10,064 bases of DNA from Glo-17 sp964549735 (GCA_964549735.1 CAZJWO010000123.1:1-10064); one strand, 5' to 3'. Positions 1 through 7,314 are shown, numbered from the stretch's first letter. Notes: generated by a model from the sequence alone, not told the origin. Numbers and translations: made by a program.

Positions 1-1212
1 CTGTGGCGGCAACGGCTGGTCGTACTCGGCCTGCCGGCGCTCGGCCTGGCGATCGGACTGCTCTACGGCGCGTTCGGAACGCGGCGCTGGGAAGCGACCG
101 TCACGATCCGGCCGGGCATCACCGCCTTCAGCCCGGACGGCGGCCCGCTGCGCCAGTGGCAGCTGCGCGACATCACGAACTGGTTCGACCGGCGGCTCTA
201 TGAGGGCGACCTCGCCGAGCGGCTCGGCATGCGGCCAGGTTCGCGGCAGGTCATCCGGGCCGAATTCATCGCCCAGGGCGTGCAGAATCCCCAGGGCGGC
301 GACGTCATCACGCTGTGGACCACCGGCACCAGCCCACAGCAGGCGGCGGCCATCCTCGACACCTCGCTCGCGTTGTTCGCCGGCTTCGCCGAGGCCGACA
401 CGGTCTCCAGCCAGATCAAGTTGACCCGCGACGGGCTGCTGTTGCAGATGCGGCGTCTCGAGGTGCAGTTGGACGGGTTGATCGGCGAGGAGCGTCGCGT
501 CGCGTTGCAGCTGGCCTCGGCGCGCGCGGAGTCGTTGCAGGTGGTCTCCGAGGACCAGCGCCTGGCCCTGGACCTGGATCAACTGGCCAAGCAGCTAGGC
601 TTCTACCAGAAGAGGCTGGAGGCGCTGCGCGACGAAGAGCCGCGCCTGACGTCCAACCTGCAGCAGCTCGAGCAAGCTGTGCAGCGGCTCGCGCAAGGGG
701 CCGGAACACCGGCTGCGACGGACGAGATACCGAGTTGGGTGCGTCGCGACGCGATACTCGACGGTGGCACGGTCCTCGAATCGCTGACGCGCGCCAAGCT
801 GCAGGTGCAGCAGGCGCTGCATCAGAACCGCGCGCAGCAGGACAGTCTGCTCTACGCCGCCGAGATCAACCGCCTCGAGTACACGAAGCTCGAGATCCAC
901 CGCGAGAACACCATCCGCATGCGTCTGAGCGAGGCGGGCAGCAAGATCGGCAAGCTGCTCATCGAGCGGGATGTCGGCCTGCCCGGACAGCGCGCCGAGA
1001 TCCAGAACAGCCTCGAAGAGCGCAAGCTCAAGCTGGCCCTGCTGGCGCCCGTGCAACGGGTGGGGCGGACCGTGGTTTCCGACAAGCCGGTCCGGCCGCG
1101 TACGTTGCGGGCCGTCCTGATCCTCGCGGCCCTCGGCGGCGCCGCCGGCGTGGGCGTCGGTCTGACGTGGGACTACTTGCGCACCCATCGCCAGGAGATC
1201 TTCCGCTCTTGA
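1..1212 (+). CDS. Polysaccharide co-polymerase / chain-length determinant (Wzz/PCP-type), 5'-truncated
   Basis: The reading frame is open from the first base and ends at TGA 1210-1212, giving 403 residues; the N-terminus lies outside the window. Seen: a hydrophobic helix at about residues 7-25, a long Gln/Glu/Arg/Leu-rich region (about 137-345) with heptad-like spacing that suggests two coiled-coil arms joined by a Gly/Pro/Thr linker near 232-242, a Pro-containing segment (KPVRP), and a second membrane helix at about 369-392, followed by a short basic tail. Two terminal membrane helices around a large coiled-coil periplasmic domain, with a Pro-rich stretch before the last helix, is the known layout of Wzz/PCP proteins, which set glycan chain length in Wzy-dependent polymerisation or export. 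No Walker-type tyrosine-kinase domain follows, so this is not the fused BY-kinase type. The internal ATG at 229 is in frame, but family-like sequence continues upstream, so it is not the start. It overlaps the flippase gene by 4 bases. Family assignment rests on architecture more than motifs. Confidence 0.8.
   Translation: MWRQRLVVLGLPALGLAIGLLYGAFGTRRWEATVTIRPGITAFSPDGGPLRQWQLRDITNWFDRRLYEGDLAERLGMRPGSRQVIRAEFIAQGVQNPQGGDVITLWTTGTSPQQAAAILDTSLALFAGFAEADTVSSQIKLTRDGLLLQMRRLEVQLDGLIGEERRVALQLASARAESLQVVSEDQRLALDLDQLAKQLGFYQKRLEALRDEEPRLTSNLQQLEQAVQRLAQGAGTPAATDEIPSWVRRDAILDGGTVLESLTRAKLQVQQALHQNRAQQDSLLYAAEINRLEYTKLEIHRENTIRMRLSEAGSKIGKLLIERDVGLPGQRAEIQNSLEERKLKLALLAPVQRVGRTVVSDKPVRPRTLRAVLILAALGGAAGVGVGLTWDYLRTHRQEIFRS
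1193..1197 (+). promoter_or_regulatory. Ribosome-binding site for the flippase
   Basis: AGGAG lies inside the end of the co-polymerase gene, 11 nt before the TTG at 1209. It favours the overlapping TTG start over the downstream GTG at 1269. The spacer is longer than ideal, so the choice remains open. Confidence 0.45.
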
Positions 1213-2693
1213 GCCCAGCGCCTGACGGCGCCGGCGCCGGCCGGCCGTCAACGTCCGGTCAGAGGACCGTGCTGCGCAACATCGGCGCGCTCTGGCTGGC
1301 CCAGATCCTGACCATGCTGCTCAACGTGGCGGCGCTGGTGCACATCGCCCGCGCCGTGGGCGAGACCTGGTTCGGCGTCTTGCAGTGGGCCGTCGTCTTC
1401 AGCAGCTACGCGCTCGTGATCTCCGAGTGGGGATTGACGACGCTGGGCGTGCGCGACGTCGCTCGCCTGGCGGCGCAGGCGCCGGCCGAGGTGCGCCGCT
1501 ACGCCGCCACGCAACTGGGCCTGATCATGGGCCTCGGCGTCCTGGTCCTGGCGGGCGGCGCACTGCTGTTGCCTGTCTTCCCGCTGTACCGCGCCGACCC
1601 GCTCATCATGCTCATCTACCTGGCGACCATCCTGCCGTTCGCCGTCTCGCTGGACTGGGTCGGCATCGGCCTGGAACGGCTCGGCACCGTGAGCGCGGTC
1701 AAGACCCTGCGCAGCTTGCTCTATGCGGCGGCGGTGCTCGCGCTGCTGCCGGCGATCGACGGCCTGGCCGGCTGGCCGGCCGCGCGCTGGGTGCCGGTCT
1801 TCTTCTTCGTCGCCTGGCTGCTCGCCGCGGTCCTGCTCGCCTGGCGCGTGCGCCGCTGGCTCGGCGGCTGGGTCTGGCCGCGGCTCGGTCCGCTGGTGCA
1901 GTGGCGGCGGCGGCTGGCGCAGACCGCGCCGCTCGGCGCCGGCATGCTCACGCTGCGCGTGCTGCTGAACATCGACGTCATGCTGCTCGGAATGCTCGCC
2001 GCGCCGGCGGTCGTGGGCAACTACGCCGCCGCGGCGAAGATCGTCTTCGTGCTCGTGATCGCCGTGGAGGTGGCCTGGAAGGCGCTGCTGCCGCGGCTTG
2101 CCCGGGCGTGGCAGGAGTCGCCGGAGCGCTGCCGCCGGCGCTTCAATCTCTACCTGGGGCTGTTCCTGCTGGCCGGTCTGCCCGTGGCCGTCGGCGGAGC
2201 GCTCGCCGGCGGCGACGTCATGAACCTGCTCTATGGCGAGCGGTTCCCCGACGCGGGCCCGGTGTGCCGGGTCCTGAGCGTCGCGTACGTCGCGCTCGCG
2301 CTGGGGCAGTTCCTGGGCAACGGCCTGATCGCCACCGACCGTCAGGGCAGGTACTTCCCGCCGCTGGTCGCCGCGGCGGCCGTCGCGGCGGCGGCCGTCG
2401 TCCTGCTGGCGCCGCGCGGCGGCGCGATCGGCGTCGCGCTGGCCATGCTGGCGGCCCACGGCACCTTGCTGGCCGCAACCGCCTGGGCCGGCCGCGATCT
2501 GCTGCTCGCGCGCGTCTGGCGACCGATCGGGGCGGCGGCGGCCGGCGGCCTGGCCATGGCGGGCTGTCTGCTGCTGCTTGCCGGGCTGCCGCTCTTGCCG
2601 CGGCTCTTGCTCGCGCTGGCCGCGTACGGCGTGATCGCTGCCGCGGCGACGGTCAGCTGGCTGCGCGAGGAGCTGCGGCGCACCGGTCTCTGA
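1209..2693 (+). CDS. Wzx-like polysaccharide flippase (oligosaccharide/MATE superfamily)
   Basis: This 494-residue, almost wholly hydrophobic protein has about 12-14 predicted membrane helices. Examples are residues 24-48 (IGALWLAQ...), the segments around YAATQLGLIMG, WVPVFFFVAWLL, QTAPLGAGMLTLR and NYAAAAKIVFVL, and two C-terminal Ala/Leu-rich helices. The segments QTAPLGAGMLTLRVLLNID, then GNYAAAAKIV, then LYGERFPDAGPVCRVLS are typical of Wzx/RfbX-type flippases, which move undecaprenyl-diphosphate-linked glycans across the inner membrane. The start chosen is TTG 1209, overlapping the upstream stop as TTGA, with AGGAG at 1193-1197 (11-nt spacer), implying translational coupling. The alternative GTG at 1269 would remove a Pro/Gly/Ala-rich 20-residue head and give 474 residues, a common family length, but its purine tract is only about 3 nt away. 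It follows the co-polymerase directly, which supports a shared export operon. Helix number and substrate are inferred. Confidence 0.85.
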   Translation: MSPAPDGAGAGRPSTSGQRTVLRNIGALWLAQILTMLLNVAALVHIARAVGETWFGVLQWAVVFSSYALVISEWGLTTLGVRDVARLAAQAPAEVRRYAATQLGLIMGLGVLVLAGGALLLPVFPLYRADPLIMLIYLATILPFAVSLDWVGIGLERLGTVSAVKTLRSLLYAAAVLALLPAIDGLAGWPAARWVPVFFFVAWLLAAVLLAWRVRRWLGGWVWPRLGPLVQWRRRLAQTAPLGAGMLTLRVLLNIDVMLLGMLAAPAVVGNYAAAAKIVFVLVIAVEVAWKALLPRLARAWQESPERCRRRFNLYLGLFLLAGLPVAVGGALAGGDVMNLLYGERFPDAGPVCRVLSVAYVALALGQFLGNGLIATDRQGRYFPPLVAAAAVAAAAVVLLAPRGGAIGVALAMLAAHGTLLAATAWAGRDLLLARVWRPIGAAAAGGLAMAGCLLLLAGLPLLPRLLLALAAYGVIAAAATVSWLREELRRTGL

Positions 2694-2710
2694 TTCCCAG
2701 GGCGGACGCG

Positions 2711-2734
2711 GCGCCCGGTCAGGCGACCGGACGC
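2711..2734 (+). terminator. Weak stem-loop after the flippase gene
   Basis: CCGGTC (2715-2720) and GACCGG (2725-2730) form a 6-bp stem with loop AGGC. After one mismatch, three more pairs follow (GCG 2711-2713 with CGC 2732-2734). There is no T-run after it. It sits 18 bp past the flippase stop and just before the candidate pyrophosphatase promoter, so it could separate the two units. It may also be chance in GC-rich DNA. Confidence 0.3.
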
Positions 2735-2738
2735 ACGC

Positions 2739-2767
2739 TTGCCCGGCCTGGCGCGAAGGTGTACCTT
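2739..2767 (+). promoter_or_regulatory. Candidate sigma70-type promoter for the pyrophosphatase
   Basis: TTGCCC at 2739-2744 and TACCTT at 2762-2767 are separated by 17 nt. They keep the strongest consensus positions (TTG-C- and TA---T). Transcription would begin near 2774 and give a leader of about 118 nt. The placement between a possible terminator and a gene with a strong ribosome-binding site supports it; the match itself is only moderate. Confidence 0.4.
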
Positions 2768-2783
2768 GGTCGCCGCCGCCATA

Positions 2784-2849
2784 CGCCGGCGGACGCCGAC
2801 GCCGGGCCGCAGGCTCTCGCGGCTGTCCCGCCCTCGGCGTCCGGCGGCG
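2784..2849 (+). promoter_or_regulatory. Structured leader: 16-bp inverted repeat before the pyrophosphatase gene
   Basis: Positions 2784-2799 and 2834-2849 are reverse complements at 15 of 16 bases. The 34-nt loop holds a nested stem (GCCGC 2806-2810 with GCGGC 2819-2823). It lies within the predicted untranslated leader, about 43 nt before the ATG and upstream of the AAGGAG site. The predicted fold is strong, but I recognise no known riboswitch class. It could be a transcript-stabilising hairpin, a regulatory leader or a GC-rich coincidence. Confidence 0.4.
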
Positions 2850-2876
2850 CTGCCGTCCGGGATTCGGTCGTTCCGC

Positions 2877-2882
2877 AAGGAG
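2877..2882 (+). promoter_or_regulatory. Ribosome-binding site fixing the pyrophosphatase start
   Basis: AAGGAG lies 9 nt before ATG 2892. The same frame is open further upstream (ATG at 2739), but that extension is Arg/Pro-rich and unlike this membrane family, so the ribosome-binding site and family alignment together select 2892. Confidence 0.8.
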
Positions 2883-2891
2883 ATCTCGCCA

Positions 2892-4925
2892 ATGATCTAT
2901 CTGATCCCGCTCGCAGGGCTCCTGGCGCTGGCCTTCGCCTGGTACAAGGCGGCCTGGGTGCGCCGTCAGGACCCGGGCAACGAGACGATGCAGACCATCG
3001 CCCAGCACATCCAAGAAGGCGCCATGGCCTTCCTCGGGCGCCAGTACCGGGTGCTGGCGGTCTTCGTGGTCGCGGTCGCCGTGCTGCTCGCCCTCGGCAG
3101 CGCCCGCCAAACGACCTCGCACTGGCTGATCGGCCTGAGCTTCGTCGTGGGCGCGCTCTGCTCGGGGCTCGCCGGCTACTTCGGCATGCGCATCGCCACC
3201 GTGGCGAACGTGCGCACGACGAGCGCCGCGCGCACGAGCCTGAACCGCGCGCTGACGGTCGCCTTCAGCGGCGGCACGGTGATGGGCATGAGCGTCGTGG
3301 GTCTGGGCGTGCTCGGTCTCAGCGGGCTCTTCCTCTTCTACCGCAACTTCTTCGGCGACGCTGACGCGGACGTGACCCTGGTGTTGCAGGTGCTGAGCGG
3401 TTTCTCGCTCGGCGCCAGCTCGATCGCGCTCTTCGCGCGCGTGGGCGGGGGAATCTACACCAAGGCCGCCGACGTCGGCGCCGACCTGGTGGGCAAGGTC
3501 GAGGCCGGCATCCCCGAGGACGACCCGCGCAACCCCGCCGTCATCGCCGACAACGTGGGCGACAACGTGGGCGACGTCGCGGGCATGGGCGCCGACCTCT
3601 TCGAGAGCTACGTGGGCTCGATCATCGGCACGATGATCCTGGGCGCCGCGTTCGCGGTCACGCACCCCGGCGTGACGGTGACCAGCGCGGTGCTGCTGCC
3701 GCTCGCGCTGGCCGGCTTCGGCATCGTGGTCTCGATCGCCGGTACCTTCTTCGTGCGCGTCAAGGAGGGGGGCAACCCCCAGGTCGCGCTCAACACGGGC
3801 ACCTTCGGCGCGGGCGCGATCATGGTCGTGGTCTCGTGGTTCGTGATCCAGCAGCTGATGCCCGCGAGCGCCGGCGGGGTGTTCGCCGCCACGGTCGCCG
3901 GCCTGGTCGGCGGCATCGCCATCGGCATGATCACCGAGTACTACACGGCCGAAAACCGCGGCCCCGCCCACGCGATCGCGCGCGCCAGCGAGACCGGCTC
4001 GGCCACCAACATCATCGCCGGCCTGGCGACCGGCATGCTCTCGACCGCGGCGCCGATCGTCGTGCTCAGCGCGGTGATCCTGGTCGCCTACGCGGCGGCG
4101 GGCCTCTACGGCATCGGCATCGCGGCGCTGGGCATGCTCTCGACGATCGGCATCCAGCTGGCGGTCGACGCCTACGGACCGATCGCCGACAATGCCGGCG
4201 GCATCAGCGAGATGTCGGGCCTCGGCGCTGAGGTGAGGGCGCGCACCGACAAGCTCGACGCCGTCGGCAACACGACCGCGGCCATCGGCAAGGGTTTCGC
4301 GATCGGTTCGGCGGCGCTGACCGCGTTGGCCATGTTCTCCGCCTATCAGACCGCGGTCAAGCTGGACAAGATCGACCTGCTCGAACCGCGCGTGCTGGTC
4401 GGCGTGCTGCTCGGCGCCATGCTGCCGTTCCTCTTCTCCGCGCTGGCGATGAATGCCGTCGGCCGCGCAGCCTTCGCGATGATCGAGGAGGTGCGCCGTC
4501 AGTTCCGGGAGATCCCCGGCCTGCTGGCCGGCACGGCCAAGGCCGATTACCGGCGCTGCGTCGACATCTCGACCGCGGCGGCGATCAAGGAGATGATCCT
4601 GCCCGGGCTCATCGCGGTCACGGCGCCGGTGCTCGTCGGCTTCGTTGGCGGCACCCACATGCTGGGCGGGCTATTGGCCGGCGTGACGGCGAGCGGCGTG
4701 CTGCTGGCGCTCTTCCAGAGCAACGCCGGCGGCGCCTGGGACAATGCGAAGAAGTTCATCGAGGCCGGCCACCACGGCGGCAAGGGCAGCGAAGCGCACA
4801 AGGCCGCGGTCGTCGGCGATACGGTGGGCGATCCGTTCAAGGACACGAGCGGACCGAGCCTGAACATCCTCATCAAGCTCATGTCCGTCATCTCGGTCGT
4901 GATCGCGCCGATCCTCATGTCCTGA
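2892..4925 (+). CDS. hppA: Membrane-bound ion-pumping pyrophosphatase (K+-dependent type)
   Basis: This integral membrane enzyme hydrolyses cytoplasmic pyrophosphate and pumps H+ or Na+ outward. The 677 residues match the usual family length. Seen: the substrate loop DVGADLVGKVEAGIPEDDPR from residue 194, followed by NPAVIADNVGDNVGD, which carries the Asp residues that bind Mg-PPi; DLFESY at 235-240; GNTTAA at 459-464; DNAKKF from 617; and GDTVGDPFKDTSGPSLN from 642. Family knowledge: Ala at the first variable position of GNTT(A/K) marks K+-dependent enzymes and Lys marks K+-independent ones. Here it is A463, with G466 three residues on, so K+ dependence is predicted. The gate Glu sits in DLFESY (E238), as in the Na+-pumping Thermotoga enzyme, rather than one turn later as in plant H+ pumps. 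K+-dependent H+ pumps may share this position, so the pumped ion is left open. It appears monocistronic, with its own promoter, leader and terminator. Confidence 0.97.
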   Translation: MIYLIPLAGLLALAFAWYKAAWVRRQDPGNETMQTIAQHIQEGAMAFLGRQYRVLAVFVVAVAVLLALGSARQTTSHWLIGLSFVVGALCSGLAGYFGMRIATVANVRTTSAARTSLNRALTVAFSGGTVMGMSVVGLGVLGLSGLFLFYRNFFGDADADVTLVLQVLSGFSLGASSIALFARVGGGIYTKAADVGADLVGKVEAGIPEDDPRNPAVIADNVGDNVGDVAGMGADLFESYVGSIIGTMILGAAFAVTHPGVTVTSAVLLPLALAGFGIVVSIAGTFFVRVKEGGNPQVALNTGTFGAGAIMVVVSWFVIQQLMPASAGGVFAATVAGLVGGIAIGMITEYYTAENRGPAHAIARASETGSATNIIAGLATGMLSTAAPIVVLSAVILVAYAAAGLYGIGIAALGMLSTIGIQLAVDAYGPIADNAGGISEMSGLGAEVRARTDKLDAVGNTTAAIGKGFAIGSAALTALAMFSAYQTAVKLDKIDLLEPRVLVGVLLGAMLPFLFSALAMNAVGRAAFAMIEEVRRQFREIPGLLAGTAKADYRRCVDISTAAAIKEMILPGLIAVTAPVLVGFVGGTHMLGGLLAGVTASGVLLALFQSNAGGAWDNAKKFIEAGHHGGKGSEAHKAAVVGDTVGDPFKDTSGPSLNILIKLMSVISVVIAPILMS

Positions 4926-4936
4926 GCGGCGAGCGC

Positions 4937-4979
4937 CGCAACGCGCGCGGGGCCGGATCCGAGATCCGGCCCCGTTGCG
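4937..4979. terminator. Bidirectional terminator between convergent genes
   Basis: A perfect 11-bp GC-rich stem (4949-4959 with 4963-4973) closes on the 3-nt loop CGA. Outside it, CGCAAC (4937-4942) can pair with GTTGCG (4974-4979) across a 6-nt bulge. It lies between the stops of the pyrophosphatase (+, 4925) and the aminotransferase (-, 5013). There is no clean T-run on either side, only GTTGCGTT on the + strand. A shared terminator is the most natural reading. Confidence 0.8.
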
Positions 4980-5012
4980 TTGCGCGCCGTCGGCGGCAGC
5001 GATCAGGACGCC

Positions 5013-6122
5013 TCACGCGTCGGGACGGCGAGACACTTCCCTCATCTTGGCGATGACCAGGTCGATCTGCGCCGGCGTCAGGTCGCCGTGCATCGGCAGG
5101 CTCAGGATCTCGTCCTGGAACCTGTAGGCGATCGGGAAATCGCCGGGCCGATGGCCGAGACGCTCGTACGCGGCGACGTACGGCAGCGCCTTCTGGTAGT
5201 GGATCCCCGTCGCGATGCCGGCCGCCTGCAGGTGCTTGCGGACCTCGTCGCGATTCGCCACGCGCACCACGTAGAGGTGGAACACGTGGCGGACGTCGGG
5301 ATGCACGGCGGGCGTGACGCAGACGTCGGCGAGGCCTGCGCTGAGGCGCGCGGCCGCGGCGATGCGCTTCTCGGTCCACGCCTCGAGGTGGCGCAGCTTG
5401 ACCGACAGCACGGCGGCCTGGAACCCGTCGAGGCGGCTGTTGACGCCCTCGATGGCGTGAAGCAGCGTGTCGTGGCGGCCATGGTTGCAGTGGCTGCGCA
5501 CGAATTCGGCCAGTTCGTCGCTTTCGGTCACGACCGCGCCGGCGTCGCCGTAGGCGCCCAGGTTCTTGCCGGGGTAGAAGCTGAAGCAGGCGACGTCGCC
5601 GAACGTGCCGACCTTGCGGCCGCGCCAGGTCGCGCCGTGGGCCTGCGCCGTGTCCTCGATGACCCGCAGACCGTGCCGCTTGGCGATGGCCAGCACACGG
5701 TCCATGTCGCAGGGCTGGCCGTACAGATGCACCGGCACGACGGCGCGCGTGCGCGGCGTGATCGCTGCCTCGAGCTGGTCGAGGTCCAGGTTGTACGTGA
5801 CGGGGTCGTGATCCACGAAGACGACCTCGGCGCCGGTCTGGGTGATGCCCTCGGCCGTGGCGATGAACGTGTTGGCGGCCGTGATGACCTCATCGCCGGG
5901 TCCGAGACGCAGGCCCTTCATCGCGGTGTAGAGCGCGTCGGTCCCGTTGGCGACGCCGATGCAGTGCTTGCCGCCGATGTAGGCGGCGAACTCCTGCTCG
6001 AACCGCGTGGCGAACTTGCCGCCGATGAACGCGCAATCGGCGACGACCTCGGCCAGGGCCTGATCGATCTCCGCCTTGATGCTCGCGTACTGTGCTTTCA
6101 GATCGACGAAGGCGACTTGCAT
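5013..6122 (-). CDS. DegT/DnrJ/EryC1/StrS-family sugar-nucleotide aminotransferase
   Basis: This 369-residue PLP enzyme belongs to the family that transfers an amino group, usually from glutamate, to a keto-sugar nucleotide to make amino sugars for O-antigen, capsule or glycosylated products. Seen: the N-terminal VAFVDLKAQY, ANGTDAL (cofactor phosphate region), ITAANTFIATAE, HLYGQPCDMD, EDTAQAHGA with the pyridine-N-binding Asp D157, FSFYPGKNLGAYGDAGAV with Schiff-base Lys K186, GVNSRLDGFQAAVL, and the C-terminal IATGIHYQKALP. All are hallmarks, and the length is normal. The start at ATG 6122 has a GAGG tract 6 nt upstream. The pattern resembles WbpE/WlbC, FdtB and QdtB proteins, but the sugar and the position aminated cannot be told from sequence. 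It runs opposite to the flippase cluster and is separated from it by the pyrophosphatase; a role in the same glycan is plausible but inferred. A promoter is visible at 6281-6309. Confidence 0.93.
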   Translation of the reverse strand: MQVAFVDLKAQYASIKAEIDQALAEVVADCAFIGGKFATRFEQEFAAYIGGKHCIGVANGTDALYTAMKGLRLGPGDEVITAANTFIATAEGITQTGAEVVFVDHDPVTYNLDLDQLEAAITPRTRAVVPVHLYGQPCDMDRVLAIAKRHGLRVIEDTAQAHGATWRGRKVGTFGDVACFSFYPGKNLGAYGDAGAVVTESDELAEFVRSHCNHGRHDTLLHAIEGVNSRLDGFQAAVLSVKLRHLEAWTEKRIAAAARLSAGLADVCVTPAVHPDVRHVFHLYVVRVANRDEVRKHLQAAGIATGIHYQKALPYVAAYERLGHRPGDFPIAYRFQDEILSLPMHGDLTPAQIDLVIAKMREVSRRPDA

Positions 6123-6280
6123 GGGCTACCTCGCTGTGCGGTTGAGGTCGAGGGGTTTCCGTGCCGGCGGCTCGGACCGCTCGGCGTGCGCGCTGCAGGC
6201 GAAGATCATCCCTGGAATCGGCCGCGTCCAGACCCGGTTGAGCCCGAGCTGGGAGCAGTCGGCTCTGGAGTCGAACAAAC

Positions 6281-6309
6281 ATGATAACAGATCGTTATTA
6301 TTTTGTCAG
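6281..6309 (-). promoter_or_regulatory. Strong sigma70-type promoter for the DegT-family aminotransferase
   Basis: Read on the minus strand, CTGACA (6309-6304), a 17-nt spacer and TATCAT (6286-6281), preceded by TGT as an extended -10, differ from consensus by one base in each hexamer. The spacer is A/T-rich in an otherwise very GC-rich region. The -35 box lies in the last codons of the phosphatase gene, and the stop codon (6300-6298) falls in the spacer. Transcription would start near 6274, giving a leader of about 150 nt before ATG 6122. Confidence 0.65.
6282..6300 (+). repeat. Short A/T-rich imperfect palindrome
   Basis: TGATAAC (6282-6288) and GTTATTA (6294-6300) are separated by AGATC; six pairs are standard and one is G-T on the + strand. 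TTTT follows on that strand. It lies inside the candidate promoter between the -35 and -10 boxes, so it could be an operator for a regulator, a weak terminator, or simply part of the A/T-rich promoter. Confidence 0.35.
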
Positions 6310-7302
6310 GCGCGGATGCGGATCGGCCGCGGATTCCTTGACGATCGCCACGCCGTCGGCGGTGATCTCGACCACCTGGACCGGTCCCGCGTAGTGATCG
6401 GCGGCGCCGGTGTCCAGGCACCAGACGCGGCCCTCGCAGTAAGGCGTGATCCCGTCGGCCTGGATGGTGTGGCCCAGGAACATGCGCTCGCAGTCGAGCA
6501 GCGCGAGGACCTCGGCGAGTTGCGCGCAGGATTCCTCGTCGACGTCGCGGCAGTAGCACCGCGACCACAAGGGACCGTCGCGGTCGGCGAGCAAGGCGGG
6601 CTGGGGGCCGTCGCCGCGCAGCCAGCGGCGGGTCTCCGCATTCAACCGCTCCAGACCATAGGCCACGTGGTCGGGCCGGATGCCGCCGTGCGCGAACAGA
6701 TCGCGGCCGATGATCAAGGCCGCCGGTTGCTCGGCGAGGCGGCGCGCGTAGGGGCCGCCTGGCCGAAAGGCGGCGGCGCGAGCGCGTTGGGCGGCCGGCA
6801 GCGCGGCGATGGCGCTGTCGGCCAGCGCGGCGGCGAGTGCGGGGTCGGCGGCGAGGTCGGCGAACTCGTCCCAGCCGCCGGCGGTCACGTAACGGAAATC
6901 GCCTGCCGCGTTCATGACCTCGTGATTGCCCAGCAGGACGTGGACCGCGCCCCCCGCCGCGGCGGCCTCCCGGCGCAGGCGGTCGAGCAGAGCGTAGATG
7001 GCCCGCTCCTGGTCGCCGCGATCGAGCTGATCGCCGGTCTGCACGACGACCAGCTCGCCGCCGATCCAACGGTCCTGCGCGTCGATGGCGCCCGCCAGGC
7101 GCAGGGCGCGGCGAGCGGCCTGGAGGTCGCCGTGCCAGTCGGCCATGGCCACGATGCGCGCCGCGGCGGGCAGCCGCAGCACGGCGCCGTCCGTCGGCGG
7201 CGCGGTCGCCACCGCGGGCTGCGCCGACAGCAGCGCCGGCAGCAGGGCGGCAAGCAGCGCGAGCGCCGAGGCGGCGGGCGGCGACGGCATGCGGCGAGGC
7301 AT
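6298..7302 (-). CDS. Exported Shewanella-like (PPP-type) metallophosphatase
   Basis: The 334-residue protein carries the calcineurin-like metal-binding set: ADWHGD (D55, H57), GDQLDRG (D91), GNHE (N126, H127), FAHGG (H205) and FLGHT (H278). GDxxDRG and GNHE mark the PPP superfamily. DGPLWSR at 242-248 and the overall layout resemble Shewanella-like phosphatases, which dephosphorylate phosphoproteins or phosphopeptides; the real substrate here is unknown. Residues 1-32 look like a signal peptide (MPRR, then an Ala/Leu-rich core, with Ala-containing cleavage sites near 27 and 32), so it probably acts in the periplasm or outside the cell. Four cysteines lie close together (C249, C251, C259, C271), suggesting disulfides. 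The start at 7302 is chosen because AAGGA lies 7 nt upstream; an internal ATG at 7290 would shorten the basic signal-peptide head. It is divergent from the YjbQ gene. Confidence 0.88.
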   Translation of the reverse strand: MPRRMPSPPAASALALLAALLPALLSAQPAVATAPPTDGAVLRLPAAARIVAMADWHGDLQAARRALRLAGAIDAQDRWIGGELVVVQTGDQLDRGDQERAIYALLDRLRREAAAAGGAVHVLLGNHEVMNAAGDFRYVTAGGWDEFADLAADPALAAALADSAIAALPAAQRARAAAFRPGGPYARRLAEQPAALIIGRDLFAHGGIRPDHVAYGLERLNAETRRWLRGDGPQPALLADRDGPLWSRCYCRDVDEESCAQLAEVLALLDCERMFLGHTIQADGITPYCEGRVWCLDTGAADHYAGPVQVVEITADGVAIVKESAADPHPRLTK

Positions 7303-7309
7303 CGTGCTA

Positions 7310-7314
7310 TCCTT
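7310..7314 (-). promoter_or_regulatory. Ribosome-binding site for the phosphatase
   Basis: AAGGA on the minus strand ends 7 nt before ATG 7302. It supports this start over the ATG at 7290. Confidence 0.65.

Noticed and set aside
2739..2891. N-terminal extension of the pyrophosphatase
   Set aside because: It is Arg/Pro-rich and not membrane-like, it crosses the candidate promoter and the leader hairpin, and the AAGGAG site selects ATG 2892.
1248..4658. Very long minus-strand open frame (1136 codons) opposite the flippase and pyrophosphatase
   Set aside because: It is rich in Arg, Asp, Gln and His with no domain pattern and lies wholly opposite two clear genes. Long antisense frames are expected in DNA with GC-rich third positions.
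4980..6284. Long plus-strand open frame (434 codons) opposite the DegT-family gene
   Set aside because: It is antisense to a gene with full catalytic motifs, and its sequence has no recognisable family.
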